A DNA stretch of 64,000 nucleotides from the NCBI GenBank assembly GCA_001940925.1, contig MSGZ01000021.1:471-64470 (forward strand), read 5' to 3'. This document shows, in pieces, positions 53,496-61,628 of the stretch. A program made the position numbers and the translations under genes. The notes under the pieces are model-generated. The model was given only the letters and a program-made list of their open reading frames with translations, had not been told where the DNA came from and searched no databases. Every line of letters starts with the position of its first letter. The first letter of the stretch is position 1. This DNA is from Ruminococcus sp. Phil11 (lineage in GTDB: Bacteria; Bacillota; Clostridia; Oscillospirales; Ruminococcaceae).

Positions 53496-54393
53496 TTTCC
53501 TGATACTGCCCGATCAGTTCGATAAAACGCGCACCAAGATCTGAAAGTGTACGGTCTTTGTTGATAATATAGCCGATGTGCATTGTCTCTTTTTCTTTCA
53601 GCGGAACGGAAATGATCCTGTCACCGTGGAGATATTTCGCATAGATACCGCTGGAAATAGTGTACGCCTGCAGCCCGATCATCAGATTGACTACTGCTGC
53701 ACGGTCGCTCACACGGATGCTCTTATCGACTGTTTCATTGCTGAAAAGCTCCTCTGCGAAGTTTGAGGACTCATACGCTCCCTGTACAAAACTCAGTCTC
53801 GGATAGGGCTTCAAGTCTGCAAGCGTAAGGGCTTTCTTCGCTGCAAGCGGGTGATCTCTGTCAAGGAAGATATGGGGAGAAGCCGTAAACAGCTCTTGGA
53901 ATGTCAGGTTGTAGTCCTCAAACAGCTTTTGCAGGACGCTTTCATTGGATTCGCAGAGATACAGCAGTCCTAAGTCGCTGAACCTGTTCCGCACATCTTC
54001 AATGATCTGATGCGTCTGCGTTTCGTTCATGATGAACTCATAGCGTTCCTGCCCGTATTGCATGATGAGGTCAGCAAAGGCGTTCGCTGCAAAGGTATAA
54101 TGCTGTGTGGATACGCAGAACCGCTGTTTTTCCGGCTGTCCGTTGACAAAGCGTGACTCCAGCAATTCCATTTGCTGAACGACCTGCCTTGCATAGCCGA
54201 CAAACTCCATTCCCTCCGGCGTCAGTGCAACGCCTGCCCGACAGCGGTTGAAGATCGTGAGCTTCGCTTCATTTTCGACTTCCTTGATCGCACCCGACAG
54301 GCTGGGCTGGGAGATAAAGAGCTGTCTTGCGGCTTCGGTTATTGAGCCTACCTCTGCAACGGTAATGATGTATTTTAACTGCTGTACTGTCAT
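53491..54393 (-). CDS. LysR-family transcriptional regulator
   Basis: 300 residues. N-terminal winged HTH (VGSITEAARQLFISQPSLSGAIK, about 15-37) and a periplasmic-binding-like effector domain (about 90-295). Its ATG overlaps the stop of the upstream flavin reductase gene by 4 bases, so it is translated from the same mRNA. Likely targets are the LysE operon downstream and/or its own operon. Confidence 0.93.
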   Translation of the reverse strand: MTVQQLKYIITVAEVGSITEAARQLFISQPSLSGAIKEVENEAKLTIFNRCRAGVALTPEGMEFVGYARQVVQQMELLESRFVNGQPEKQRFCVSTQHYTFAANAFADLIMQYGQERYEFIMNETQTHQIIEDVRNRFSDLGLLYLCESNESVLQKLFEDYNLTFQELFTASPHIFLDRDHPLAAKKALTLADLKPYPRLSFVQGAYESSNFAEELFSNETVDKSIRVSDRAAVVNLMIGLQAYTISSGIYAKYLHGDRIISVPLKEKETMHIGYIINKDRTLSDLGARFIELIGQYQET

Positions 54394-54950
54394 TGTTCTT
54401 CACGCTTTCCGATAGAAGCACCGAGCATATAGGCATCTTCGCATTCAGGAATACCCTGCATATCCATATTATCGGTATGAAGCAGAGCTGCCTTGCCGAG
54501 ATTTCGCCACGCAAGCCGTTTCATCATGTAATCAAAATGCTCATACAGCGGTTCAGGGTGACTTCCGCCTGCTGCGACCAACAATGCACCGCTTCTGCCT
54601 TTGCCGATCAGTTCGCTTCGTTCATACTCAGCCAACGCCCACAGCCTGTCGATCACATTTTTGAGCAGACCGCTATACGACCAGAAGAACAGCGGAGTTG
54701 CAAAAACGGTCACATCTGCCTTGCGGAATTCTGCGTAGACAGTATCCATATCGTCACGCTGCACGCAGGGGTGTTCCTTCTCCTTGCCGCCGTTCAGACA
54801 GCCGATACAGCTATGGATATTCAGCTTACACAGATCAATGACCATGACAGTGTGACCGACCGATTCTGCCCCCTTGCCGAATGATCTTATCATCGCAGCC
54901 GTAAACGCATTTGGTCTGGCAGAGCCGTTCAGGACGAGAATATGGGACAT
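54390..54950 (-). CDS. Flavodoxin-fold NAD(P)H oxidoreductase
   Basis: 186 residues. FMN-binding LNGSARPNAFTAAMIR (about 6-21) and ATPLFFWSYSGLLKNVIDR (about 78-96) are characteristic of NADPH-dependent FMN/quinone reductases. One CIGC pair (about 48-51) is present, without the third Cys of iron-sulfur flavoproteins. Cytosolic, predicted to reduce quinones or other electrophiles. The ATG at 54950 is the first start after a consensus promoter. Confidence 0.88.
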   Translation of the reverse strand: MSHILVLNGSARPNAFTAAMIRSFGKGAESVGHTVMVIDLCKLNIHSCIGCLNGGKEKEHPCVQRDDMDTVYAEFRKADVTVFATPLFFWSYSGLLKNVIDRLWALAEYERSELIGKGRSGALLVAAGGSHPEPLYEHFDYMMKRLAWRNLGKAALLHTDNMDMQGIPECEDAYMLGASIGKREEQ

Positions 54951-54979
54951 AGCGATACCTCCTGGCGAATTGTATTATA

Positions 54980-55008
54980 ATTATACAACCTGATAGCAGA
55001 AGTGTCAA
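54980..55008 (-). promoter_or_regulatory. Promoter of flavin reductase-lysR operon
   Basis: Minus-strand TTGACA (55003-55008), 17-base spacer, TATAAT (54980-54985). Confidence 0.9.
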
Positions 55009-55073
55009 GATTCATGTTGTAAAAGGTCTGTTTTCCGGCGAGTGCCGGAATGTGGGTATGCGGAATAATAAGA

Positions 55074-55106
55074 AACGGATAGCCGTCTGATGAGGACGGT
55101 TATCCG
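55074..55106 (-). terminator. Terminator
   Basis: ACGGATAGCCGTC (55074-55086) pairs with GACGGTTATCCGT (55094-55106). On the minus strand it follows the ATP-grasp pseudogene and leads into TTTCTTATTATT. Confidence 0.8.
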
Positions 55107-55113
55107 TGTTTGC

Positions 55114-55474
55114 TCATTCAATGTGGTCAAGCTGATTCTTTATAGCAGAAATAAAATCTGTTATAAACCGTTCTCTTGTCTTTTCATCAAGCTCTCCGAT
55201 AGACAAATAGGGATCAAGGTCTTCCAGCTCCACTAAAAGCAGTCGCCCATCACGGGTACGGCAGGCATCTACTCGCTGAATACCGTGAGAAATATCATTC
55301 CATTCGATGAATTTCTTTGCGAAATCAGCATCTTCGGTCGAATGATCATAGCGCTTCAGTTCCCATCGTCTGGTTTTATCAGGAGCATACAGAGCGTATG
55401 TATATATCTTCATCGCAGTATCTTCGACCCTTTGCTTCATAATACAAGGCGGTCAGATATAGTATTCTTTTCAT
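55114..55474 (-). pseudogene. ATP-grasp-like gene, internally deleted and frameshifted
   Basis: An intact promoter and GGAGGG site precede ATG 55474, which opens MKRILYLTALYYEAKGRR and stops after about 30 codons. In another frame, from about 55413 to the stop at 55114, lies a C-terminal ATP-grasp-like part: GIQRVDACRTRDGRLLLVE (typical acidic metal-binding strand) and LEDLDPYLSI. The central ATP-binding region is missing. Remnant length about 120 codons against about 290 expected for the family. Confidence 0.65.
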
Positions 55475-55510
55475 TATGCCCTCCATAAAGTTGATGAGTA
55501 CACATTCATA

Positions 55511-55539
55511 ATTATACCAAACCGTCCCGAAAAAGTCAA
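55511..55539 (-). promoter_or_regulatory. Promoter of the ATP-grasp pseudogene
   Basis: Minus-strand TTGACT (55534-55539), 17-base spacer, TATAAT (55511-55516), still intact. Confidence 0.85.
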
Positions 55540-55641
55540 TCTCTGCACACTTTTTCACGCCCTTTTAAATGCAAAATACAAGGAGACACGAGCGAGAAAC
55601 TACGAACAGAGAATGAGCAGACTGCTGGATATGATACAACG

Positions 55642-55676
55642 AAAAAAGACAGATACCTCGATCGGAAGTATCTGTC
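55642..55676 (-). terminator. Terminator after lysR (55785)
   Basis: GACAGATAC (55648-55656) pairs with GTATCTGTC (55668-55676); on the minus strand TTTTTT follows. The remaining 55540-55784 gap shows no gene. Confidence 0.85.
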
Positions 55677-55784
55677 TTCCTTTATTATAGCCCGCTGTAT
55701 AGGTCTTTCATATAAGTTCTTGTAAAACTTCTATATTAGTACCTACTTAAAAAGTCATTTGCTTTTTTATTCGGATAAATCAAT

Positions 55785-56660
55785 TCACGAGTAGTCCTCT
55801 CTCAGCTTTTTGAGGAACAACTCCGCTATCGGTGAAAACACCTGATACTTCTTCCAGATGATATACATATTCGTTTCAAGCGTTGGCTTGATCGGTCGGA
55901 AACAAAGTCCGCTCTTCTCGCTCGTGTCGATAAGGTGCTCAAATGTCAGCAGATATCCAAGCCCCTCTTTTACGAACACCGAGCCGTTGTAGGCAAGATT
56001 GACAGTTCCTGCAAAGTTGAGCTTGTCCATGTTCTCACCGCACCAGCGAGGGAAATCTACACGGATAGACTGCTCGGAGCAGAACAGCGGAAGCCCGTAG
56101 AGGTCATCAAAGGTAACATATTCTTTCTCAGCAAGCGGACTGTCACGCAGCATGACAAGCCCCCATTTGTCGCTTTCGGGGATAGAGAGATAATTGTATT
56201 TTGAGAGGTTCGGCGGTTCAACGATCACGGCAAGGTCGAGGATACCTCTGTCAAGACGTTCGGCAACGGGCTCGGTATCTCCGCTGAATATGTGAAATAT
56301 GAAATTCGGGTACTGCTCCTTGAATGTTTTGATGCTCCTTGCAAGGTATTTGATAAGATAGCTCTCGGCACAGCCTATGCGTATCTCACCGCCGATGATG
56401 TTGTCAAGCTGGCTGAACTCCTCGGCTGTCTTATCGACCATAGCAAGGATATCCTCGGCACGTTTGCGCAGGAGCATACCTTCATCGTTAAGTATCATAT
56501 TCTTATTGGTGCGGATAAACAGTTCATGCCCCAATTCTTCCTCAAGCTTCTTTATCTCTTTAGAAAGCGAGGGCTGCGAGATATGCAGGCGTTCGGCTGC
56601 CCTTGTCATGTTTTCCTCTCTTGCGATGGCGAGAAAGTAACGTAAGACACGTATTTCCAT
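55785..56660 (-). CDS. LysR-family transcriptional regulator
   Basis: 291 residues. HTH at about 14-36 (MTRAAERLHISQPSLSKEI), effector domain (about 88-290). Divergent from a five-gene forward operon beginning at 56802, so it most likely controls that operon. Its own promoter overlaps a palindromic site, which suggests autorepression. The ATG at 56660 follows TTGGAGG. Confidence 0.93.
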   Translation of the reverse strand: MEIRVLRYFLAIAREENMTRAAERLHISQPSLSKEIKKLEEELGHELFIRTNKNMILNDEGMLLRKRAEDILAMVDKTAEEFSQLDNIIGGEIRIGCAESYLIKYLARSIKTFKEQYPNFIFHIFSGDTEPVAERLDRGILDLAVIVEPPNLSKYNYLSIPESDKWGLVMLRDSPLAEKEYVTFDDLYGLPLFCSEQSIRVDFPRWCGENMDKLNFAGTVNLAYNGSVFVKEGLGYLLTFEHLIDTSEKSGLCFRPIKPTLETNMYIIWKKYQVFSPIAELFLKKLREDYS

Positions 56661-56686
56661 AGCACACCTCCAATATTTCTATTATC

Positions 56687-56791
56687 ATTATAACCTGTTT
56701 TGTTATTCCTGTCAAGAATAACAAGCTATTCAAAATAGGTATTTTACATATCATAAGATCTGTGTTATACTAAAGATACCAAATAACACAG
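56687..56791. promoter_or_regulatory. Divergent LysR control region with two inverted repeats
   Basis: Reverse (lysR) promoter: TTGACA (56710-56715)-17-TATAAT (56687-56692). TTGTTATTC/GAATAACAA (56700-56724) covers its -35. Forward promoter: TTTACA (56743-56748)-17-TATACT (56766-56771). CTGTGTTAT/ATAACACAG (56760-56791) covers its -10. Both palindromes share the GTTAT/ATAAC core. Confidence 0.75.
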
Positions 56792-56801
56792 AGGTGAGAA
56801 T

Positions 56802-57038
56802 ATGGCAAATGCAGCCGACAAAATGGCGGTCATGACCGAAAATCTCAGGGATATGGGCTTGGACGATGAAAGCGTAGCGAAATGCCTGCAAATGGTCGAA
56901 AGCGGACAATATCAGGCACTTGACTGTTTTCTGAAAAGCTATCGTCAAACGCTCCTTGACAGCGTTCACAAGTATAACGACCGCATCGACTGCCTTGACT
57001 ATTTCGCCTACACATTAAGAAAAAACGGAGGTATCTGA
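56802..57038 (+). CDS. Small helical protein of unknown function
   Basis: 78 residues, helical, no membrane segment, acidic (NLRDMGLDDESVAKCL then LDCFLKSYRQTLLD). First gene of the operon under the divergent LysR; its stop is one base from the hydrolase start. The ATG follows GAGGTGAG. Family not recognised. Confidence 0.75.
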   Translation: MANAADKMAVMTENLRDMGLDDESVAKCLQMVESGQYQALDCFLKSYRQTLLDSVHKYNDRIDCLDYFAYTLRKNGGI

Positions 57039-57039
57039 A

Positions 57040-58038
57040 ATGAAAGATGAAATGCTTACTTTAACACAGGAATGGGACAAGACCTTCCCGAAGTCCGACA
57101 AGGTCAATCATAAGAAAGTGACATTCCACAACCGCTACGGCATCACACTCGCTGCCGATATGTACACTCCAAAAAATGCAGGCGGAAAGCTTCCGGCAAT
57201 TGCTGTAAGCGGACCGTTCGGTGCAGTCAAGGAACAGTGCAGCGGTCTTTACGCACAGACACTTGCAGAGCGTGGATTCCTGACCATTGCCTTCGATCCG
57301 TCCTTTACGGGTGAAAGCGGAGGTGTACCTCGTTACATGGCTTCTCCCGACATCAACACAGAGGATTTTATGGCAGCGGTTGATTTCCTCTCAGTACAGG
57401 AAAATGTTGATCCCGAGCGTATCGGTATCCTCGGTATCTGCGGCTGGGGCGGAATGGCTGTCAATACAGCGGCTCTTGATACACGTATCAAGGCGACTGT
57501 TGCATCTACCATGTACGATATGACAAGAGTGAACGCAAAGGGCTATTTCGATGCCGATGACAGCGAGGAAAAGCGGTATGCCATGAAGCAGGCACTGAAT
57601 GCCCAGCGTATCAGGGATTACCAGTCCGGCGAGTATGAGCTTGGCGGCGGTGTTGTCGATCCTCTGCCCGAGGACGCACCGTATTTCGTAAAAGATTACC
57701 ATTCTTACTACAAGACTGAAAGAGGTTATCACCCCCGTTCGCTCAATTCCAACGGCGGCTGGAACAAGATCGGCTGTATGTCGTTCATCAATATGCCGAT
57801 CCTGCAATACAGCAATGAGATACGCTCCGCCGTTATGATCATGCACGGCGACAAGGCACATTCTTTCTACTTCGGGAAAGATGCGTATGAGAATATGATA
57901 AACGGCAATCAGTATACCGACAACAAACAGCTTCTTGTGATAGAGGGTGCTTCCCATACCGACCTCTATGACGGCGGTGAGAATCACGTTATTCCGTTTG
58001 ACAAGCTCGAAGCGTTCTACAACGAATATCTGAAATGA
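57040..58038 (+). CDS. Alpha/beta hydrolase with Cys at the nucleophile position
   Basis: 332 residues, cytosolic. The nucleophile elbow reads LGICGWGGMA (about 128-137), placing Cys where Ser is usual, as in dienelactone-hydrolase-like proteins. SGPFGAVKEQCSG (about 52-64) is the oxyanion region and the late GASHTDLYD (about 306-314) carries the His. Substrate unknown. Second gene of the LysR-controlled operon; AAACGGAGG precedes the start. Confidence 0.87.
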   Translation: MKDEMLTLTQEWDKTFPKSDKVNHKKVTFHNRYGITLAADMYTPKNAGGKLPAIAVSGPFGAVKEQCSGLYAQTLAERGFLTIAFDPSFTGESGGVPRYMASPDINTEDFMAAVDFLSVQENVDPERIGILGICGWGGMAVNTAALDTRIKATVASTMYDMTRVNAKGYFDADDSEEKRYAMKQALNAQRIRDYQSGEYELGGGVVDPLPEDAPYFVKDYHSYYKTERGYHPRSLNSNGGWNKIGCMSFINMPILQYSNEIRSAVMIMHGDKAHSFYFGKDAYENMINGNQYTDNKQLLVIEGASHTDLYDGGENHVIPFDKLEAFYNEYLK

Positions 58039-58059
58039 TCTTATATGGAGGAAACAGCG

Positions 58060-58623
58060 ATGACAACGGCAGAATTTCTTGAATATATGAACAGCGGAAA
58101 ACAGGTCACGGCGGAGAGCAATGTGCATCAGATCATGCACAAGCTGAGTCAGGAGGCAATCCGCATTACTATAGAGATCAACAGCCGCTATCATACGCCC
58201 GATGAGATAAATGGGCTGATGTCGGATCTGATCGGTGAACCTGTTGAGGTCGGGCTGTTTCCTCCGTTCTACACTGACTGTGGGAAAAACATTCATCTCG
58301 GCAAGGGCGTGTTCATCAATGCAGGCTGTAAATTTCAGGATCAGGGCGGTATTTACATAGGTGACGGTGCGCTGATCGGTCACAATACGGTGCTTGCAAC
58401 GCTGAATCACGGACTTCTCCCCGAAGAACGTCATGATCTGATACCCAAGCCCATTCACATCGGCAGGAATGTGTGGATAGGCTCTAACTCAACAATCCTT
58501 TCGGGTGTGACGATCGGTGATAATGCAGTCATCGGTGCAGGCTCAGTCGTTACAAAAGATATTCCTGAAAATATGATAGCGGTCGGCACTCCTGCAAGGG
58601 TAGTGAGGAGCATTTATGATTAA
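58060..58623 (+). CDS. Sugar O-acetyltransferase (maltose/galactoside type, hexapeptide repeat)
   Basis: 187 residues. Left-handed beta-helix repeats (about 75-180: IHIGRNVWIGSNSTIL, VTIGDNAVIGAGSVV) and the catalytic His in LNHG (about 112) match Maa/LacA acetyltransferases, which acetylate sugars with acetyl-CoA. The ATG at 58060 is preferred over 58045, as GGAGG lies 8 bases before it. The stop overlaps the next start by 8 bases. Confidence 0.9.
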   Translation: MTTAEFLEYMNSGKQVTAESNVHQIMHKLSQEAIRITIEINSRYHTPDEINGLMSDLIGEPVEVGLFPPFYTDCGKNIHLGKGVFINAGCKFQDQGGIYIGDGALIGHNTVLATLNHGLLPEERHDLIPKPIHIGRNVWIGSNSTILSGVTIGDNAVIGAGSVVTKDIPENMIAVGTPARVVRSIYD

Positions 58624-60172
58624 AGCAAGATTTTTAGCTGTTATTTCTACTTTCCTGATGTTGACCGGGTGCGGCAGTTACTCAGAGGACAGTTCGGCTG
58701 TGACGGTGCAAAGTGAAAACTCGTCTGTTATGATGCAAAGTGACAGCAGGGTTTCATCTGTAACCTCCGACCGACAAGAGGTCACAACCGCCGGACAACA
58801 TGAAGAAAATGATGCTGATGGTATGCAGATAACTGTAGGAGATACACAATTTCGTGTCTCATTGGAAAGCAGCGATACAGTTACAGCTTTGACGGAAATG
58901 CTGCCCCTGACACTTGATATGTCCGAATTGAACGGCAATGAAAAGTATTATTACCTTGATACCTCTCTGCCTTCCTCGCCTGAAAAAGCCGGTTATATCA
59001 GCGAGGGTGATATAATGCTGTATGGTGATAACTGCCTTGTGGTATTCTATAAGAGTTTCGATACTTCATACAGCTATACAAAGATCGGGAATATTTCAGA
59101 TACTTCGGGGCTTGCTGATGCACTCGGGACAGGCGATGTGACCGTAACATTTGAAATGAACGGCAGCCAAGATACCGAATACACGGTGCAGGATGTACGG
59201 AATCTCAATGATTTTCTCCTTGCGAAACCGACAGAGGAAGATTTGCGGGGAAAGCCTTACGATCTCGACAATGACGGGGTATGGAGCGTTTTTGACCTAT
59301 GCCTGCTGAAACGAAAGATATTGGAGCAGCGTAATATGACAACAGAATTTGATTATGAAAGCAAGACCGTATTGCTCAACAGCGGCTATGAAATGCCCAT
59401 TCTTGGACTTGGTACATGGACACAGGACGATGATACTGCGGAAAGCTCCGTCTACACAGCACTGAAAGACGGTTACCGGCTGATCGACACAGCGCAGTAT
59501 TACGGTAATGAAACAGGTGTCGGCAAGGGCATTCAGAAAGCAATAGACGATGGCATCGTCACCCGTGAGGAGGTCTTTGTCACCACAAAGGTCATGCCGT
59601 CCAACTATGACAGAGCGTACAAATCTATTGACGATTCGCTTGAACGGCTCGGACTTGATTACATTGACCTGATGCTGATACATCAATCGGGCAGCAATGA
59701 TACCGAGGTCTACAAAGCTCTGTGTCAGGGTGTCAAGGACGGCAAGCTACGGTCGATCGGTATTTCTAACTATTATACCCTTGACGAATATGAGCGTGTC
59801 ACATCCGGCGGTGAGATCAAGCCTGCGGTAGTTCAGAATGAAAATCATCCGTTTTATCAGAACACGCAGTTTCAAAAAGATATTGCCAAATACGGTACGG
59901 TGGTAGAATCATGGTATCCGTTCGGAGGCAGAGGGCATACGCAGGACTTGTTCGGTAATGAAACGATCACGGATATAGCAAAGGCACACGGCAAGACATC
60001 GGCACAAATAATACTCCGCTGGCATTTGCAGGCAGGCTATGTCACGATACCGGGTTCACAGAATCCGGATCATATACTTGAGAATTACAGCATCTTTGAT
60101 TTTGAGCTGTCCGATGCAGAAATGCAGAGAATGGCAGAACTGCATACAGGACAACGATATGAAAATTGGTGA
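58616..60172 (+). CDS. Lipoprotein fusion: cyclophilin-like domain, dockerin-like repeat, aldo/keto reductase
   Basis: 518 residues. Signal with lipobox LTGC (Cys about 19) predicts an extracytoplasmic lipoprotein. A Ser/Thr-rich linker leads to a cyclophilin-like domain (about 70-185: MQITVGDTQFRVSL start). Then a single calcium-loop repeat, DLDNDGVWSVFDLCLLKRKI (about 220-240), resembles half a dockerin. From about 255 a full aldo/keto reductase: LGLGTW, DTAQYYGNE (Asp and Tyr), TTKVMPS (Lys), LMLIHQS (His), SIGISNY, and a C-terminal IPGSQNP for NADP. All catalytic tetrad residues are present. AKRs normally act in the cytosol with NAD(P)H, so the export signal is puzzling; an independent internal start (MTTEFDYES, Met about 241) might produce a cytosolic AKR. 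Confidence 0.85.
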   Translation: MIKARFLAVISTFLMLTGCGSYSEDSSAVTVQSENSSVMMQSDSRVSSVTSDRQEVTTAGQHEENDADGMQITVGDTQFRVSLESSDTVTALTEMLPLTLDMSELNGNEKYYYLDTSLPSSPEKAGYISEGDIMLYGDNCLVVFYKSFDTSYSYTKIGNISDTSGLADALGTGDVTVTFEMNGSQDTEYTVQDVRNLNDFLLAKPTEEDLRGKPYDLDNDGVWSVFDLCLLKRKILEQRNMTTEFDYESKTVLLNSGYEMPILGLGTWTQDDDTAESSVYTALKDGYRLIDTAQYYGNETGVGKGIQKAIDDGIVTREEVFVTTKVMPSNYDRAYKSIDDSLERLGLDYIDLMLIHQSGSNDTEVYKALCQGVKDGKLRSIGISNYYTLDEYERVTSGGEIKPAVVQNENHPFYQNTQFQKDIAKYGTVVESWYPFGGRGHTQDLFGNETITDIAKAHGKTSAQIILRWHLQAGYVTIPGSQNPDHILENYSIFDFELSDAEMQRMAELHTGQRYENW

Positions 60173-60185
60173 GTGAGGTATGTTT

Positions 60186-60725
60186 ATGAGCAAAAAAGTC
60201 CTTATTATTTCGTCAAGCCTGCGTAAAAACGCAAACTCCGAGCAGCTTGCAGTTTCTTTTGCAGACGGAGCAAAAGCGGCGGGGCATGAAGTGGAATTGA
60301 TCTCCCTGCGTGATAAAGAGATCAGATTCTGCATCGGCTGTTTTGCCTGTCAGAAGACTCAGCGATGCATTATGCATGACGATGCAGATGCTATCCGTGA
60401 GAAAATGCTTCATGCTGATGTGCTTATTTTTGCTACACCGATCTACTACTACGAAATGAGCGGTGCGCTGAAAACAATGCTCGACCGTGCAAATCCGCTG
60501 TTTTCCTCGGATTATCGTTTCCGTGAGGTCTATGCACTTGCAACAGCAGCAGAAGACGAGGAGGATGTTCCGCAAAAGGCATTTTCGGGTATTGAGGGCT
60601 GGGTAGACTGCTTTGAAAAGGCAAAACTCGTCGGCACTCTGTTCTGCGGTGGAGTGACTGATATTGGCGAGATAGAAGGCAATACCAGACTTAAAGATGC
60701 TTACAATATGGGGTTCCGCATTTAG
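60186..60725 (+). CDS. Flavodoxin-fold NAD(P)H reductase with iron-sulfur-flavoprotein-like Cys motif
   Basis: 179 residues. FMN-loop SSSLRKNANSEQLA (about 8-21) and ATPIYYYEMSGALKTMLDR (about 78-96). The segment CIGCFACQKTQRC (about 47-59) gives CX2CX2CX5C, the compact cluster motif of iron-sulfur flavoproteins, so a [4Fe-4S] centre next to FMN is possible. Start taken as ATG 60186 with GTGAGG 7 bases upstream. Last gene of the LysR-controlled operon. Confidence 0.85.
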   Translation: MSKKVLIISSSLRKNANSEQLAVSFADGAKAAGHEVELISLRDKEIRFCIGCFACQKTQRCIMHDDADAIREKMLHADVLIFATPIYYYEMSGALKTMLDRANPLFSSDYRFREVYALATAAEDEEDVPQKAFSGIEGWVDCFEKAKLVGTLFCGGVTDIGEIEGNTRLKDAYNMGFRI

Positions 60726-60745
60726 TTTTGTAACTTTGAAACAGA

Positions 60746-60783
60746 AAGGCTATTGCACATTGACGGTGCAATAGCCTTGATTT
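60746..60783. terminator. Bidirectional terminator between convergent operons
   Basis: AAGGCTATTGCAC (60746-60758) and GTGCAATAGCCTT (60766-60778) form a perfect 13-base stem. Confidence 0.9.
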
Positions 60784-61628
60784 TATATCCTGTCTAAAAT
60801 ACTATGAATATCCCCATTGATAAGAATACTTTGCTCTGTTATCTTATCGGGCGCATACGCTTCCCCGAAATTCAGGCAGGCATAGACCGCCTTCGGGTTT
60901 GCATAGGTCATCTTCCAGAACGGATACTTTATGATGACAGGCGTGTTCATACCCACACCAAGCTCTAAGAACAGGATATGCAGTCCCTCATGGCGGCGCA
61001 GGAACTCATCATAACGTTCCGCTGCTTTGTGCCAGCCCTCGTCCTCAACAAAGGTATCATCGGCTCTGAGGTTCATGCTCATGGGTTTTCCGCAGACAGG
61101 ACACTTCGGCACAAGCTCTGACGGAACACGCATATTTTTCTGCTGCTCAAACATCACCCTGACGGTTTTCTCGTTGTCGTAGGTCTTTTGGTGACAGGGC
61201 TCACTGCACTGCCAAAGCCCGTAATCGCCCTGCGTGTAGAACAGGCGGTGCTTGTCAAATCCTGCCTTCTGGAACTGGTGATCGACATTCGTGGTGAGAA
61301 CAAAATAGTCCTTGTCCTTCACAAGCTCAAACAAGCGCTTGTATGTGCCGTTGTCCACGTCCATGTAGCGGTTGATGTAGATGTAGCGTGACCAGTACGC
61401 CCACATTTCTTCGGACGTTTCAAAGGGATAAAAACCGCCCGAATACATATCCCGAAAGCCGTATTTCTCCACGAAATCGGCAAAATACTTCTGCAAACGC
61501 TCTCCTGAATAGGTAAAGCCTGCGGCGGTGGAAAGACCTGCCCCTGCACCGATCACGATTGCATCAGCGGTCTGTATTTCGTTTTTCAGATGGTCAATTT
61601 CCGCCGAGTAATCTCTTGTAAATCTCAT
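60783..61628 (-). CDS. SirTM sirtuin (macrodomain-linked protein ADP-ribosyltransferase)
   Basis: 281 residues. Rossmann motif GAGAGLSTAAGF (about 27-38) and TTNVDHQF (about 104-111) are sirtuin NAD sites. The residue preceding GDYG is Gln (YTQGDYGLWQC, about 123-133) where deacetylase sirtuins have catalytic His; this replacement marks class M sirtuins, which ADP-ribosylate proteins rather than deacetylate them. A zinc ribbon is formed by CSEPC and CPVC. The ATG at 61628 has AAGGAGG; the gene overlaps the macrodomain gene by 35 bases. Confidence 0.9.
   Translation of the reverse strand: MRFTRDYSAEIDHLKNEIQTADAIVIGAGAGLSTAAGFTYSGERLQKYFADFVEKYGFRDMYSGGFYPFETSEEMWAYWSRYIYINRYMDVDNGTYKRLFELVKDKDYFVLTTNVDHQFQKAGFDKHRLFYTQGDYGLWQCSEPCHQKTYDNEKTVRVMFEQQKNMRVPSELVPKCPVCGKPMSMNLRADDTFVEDEGWHKAAERYDEFLRRHEGLHILFLELGVGMNTPVIIKYPFWKMTYANPKAVYACLNFGEAYAPDKITEQSILINGDIHSILDRI

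Noticed and set aside
60783..61628. Reading the sirtuin as a deacetylase (CobB)
   Set aside because: The catalytic His is replaced by Gln and an overlapping macrodomain gene is present, which points to the ADP-ribosylating class M.
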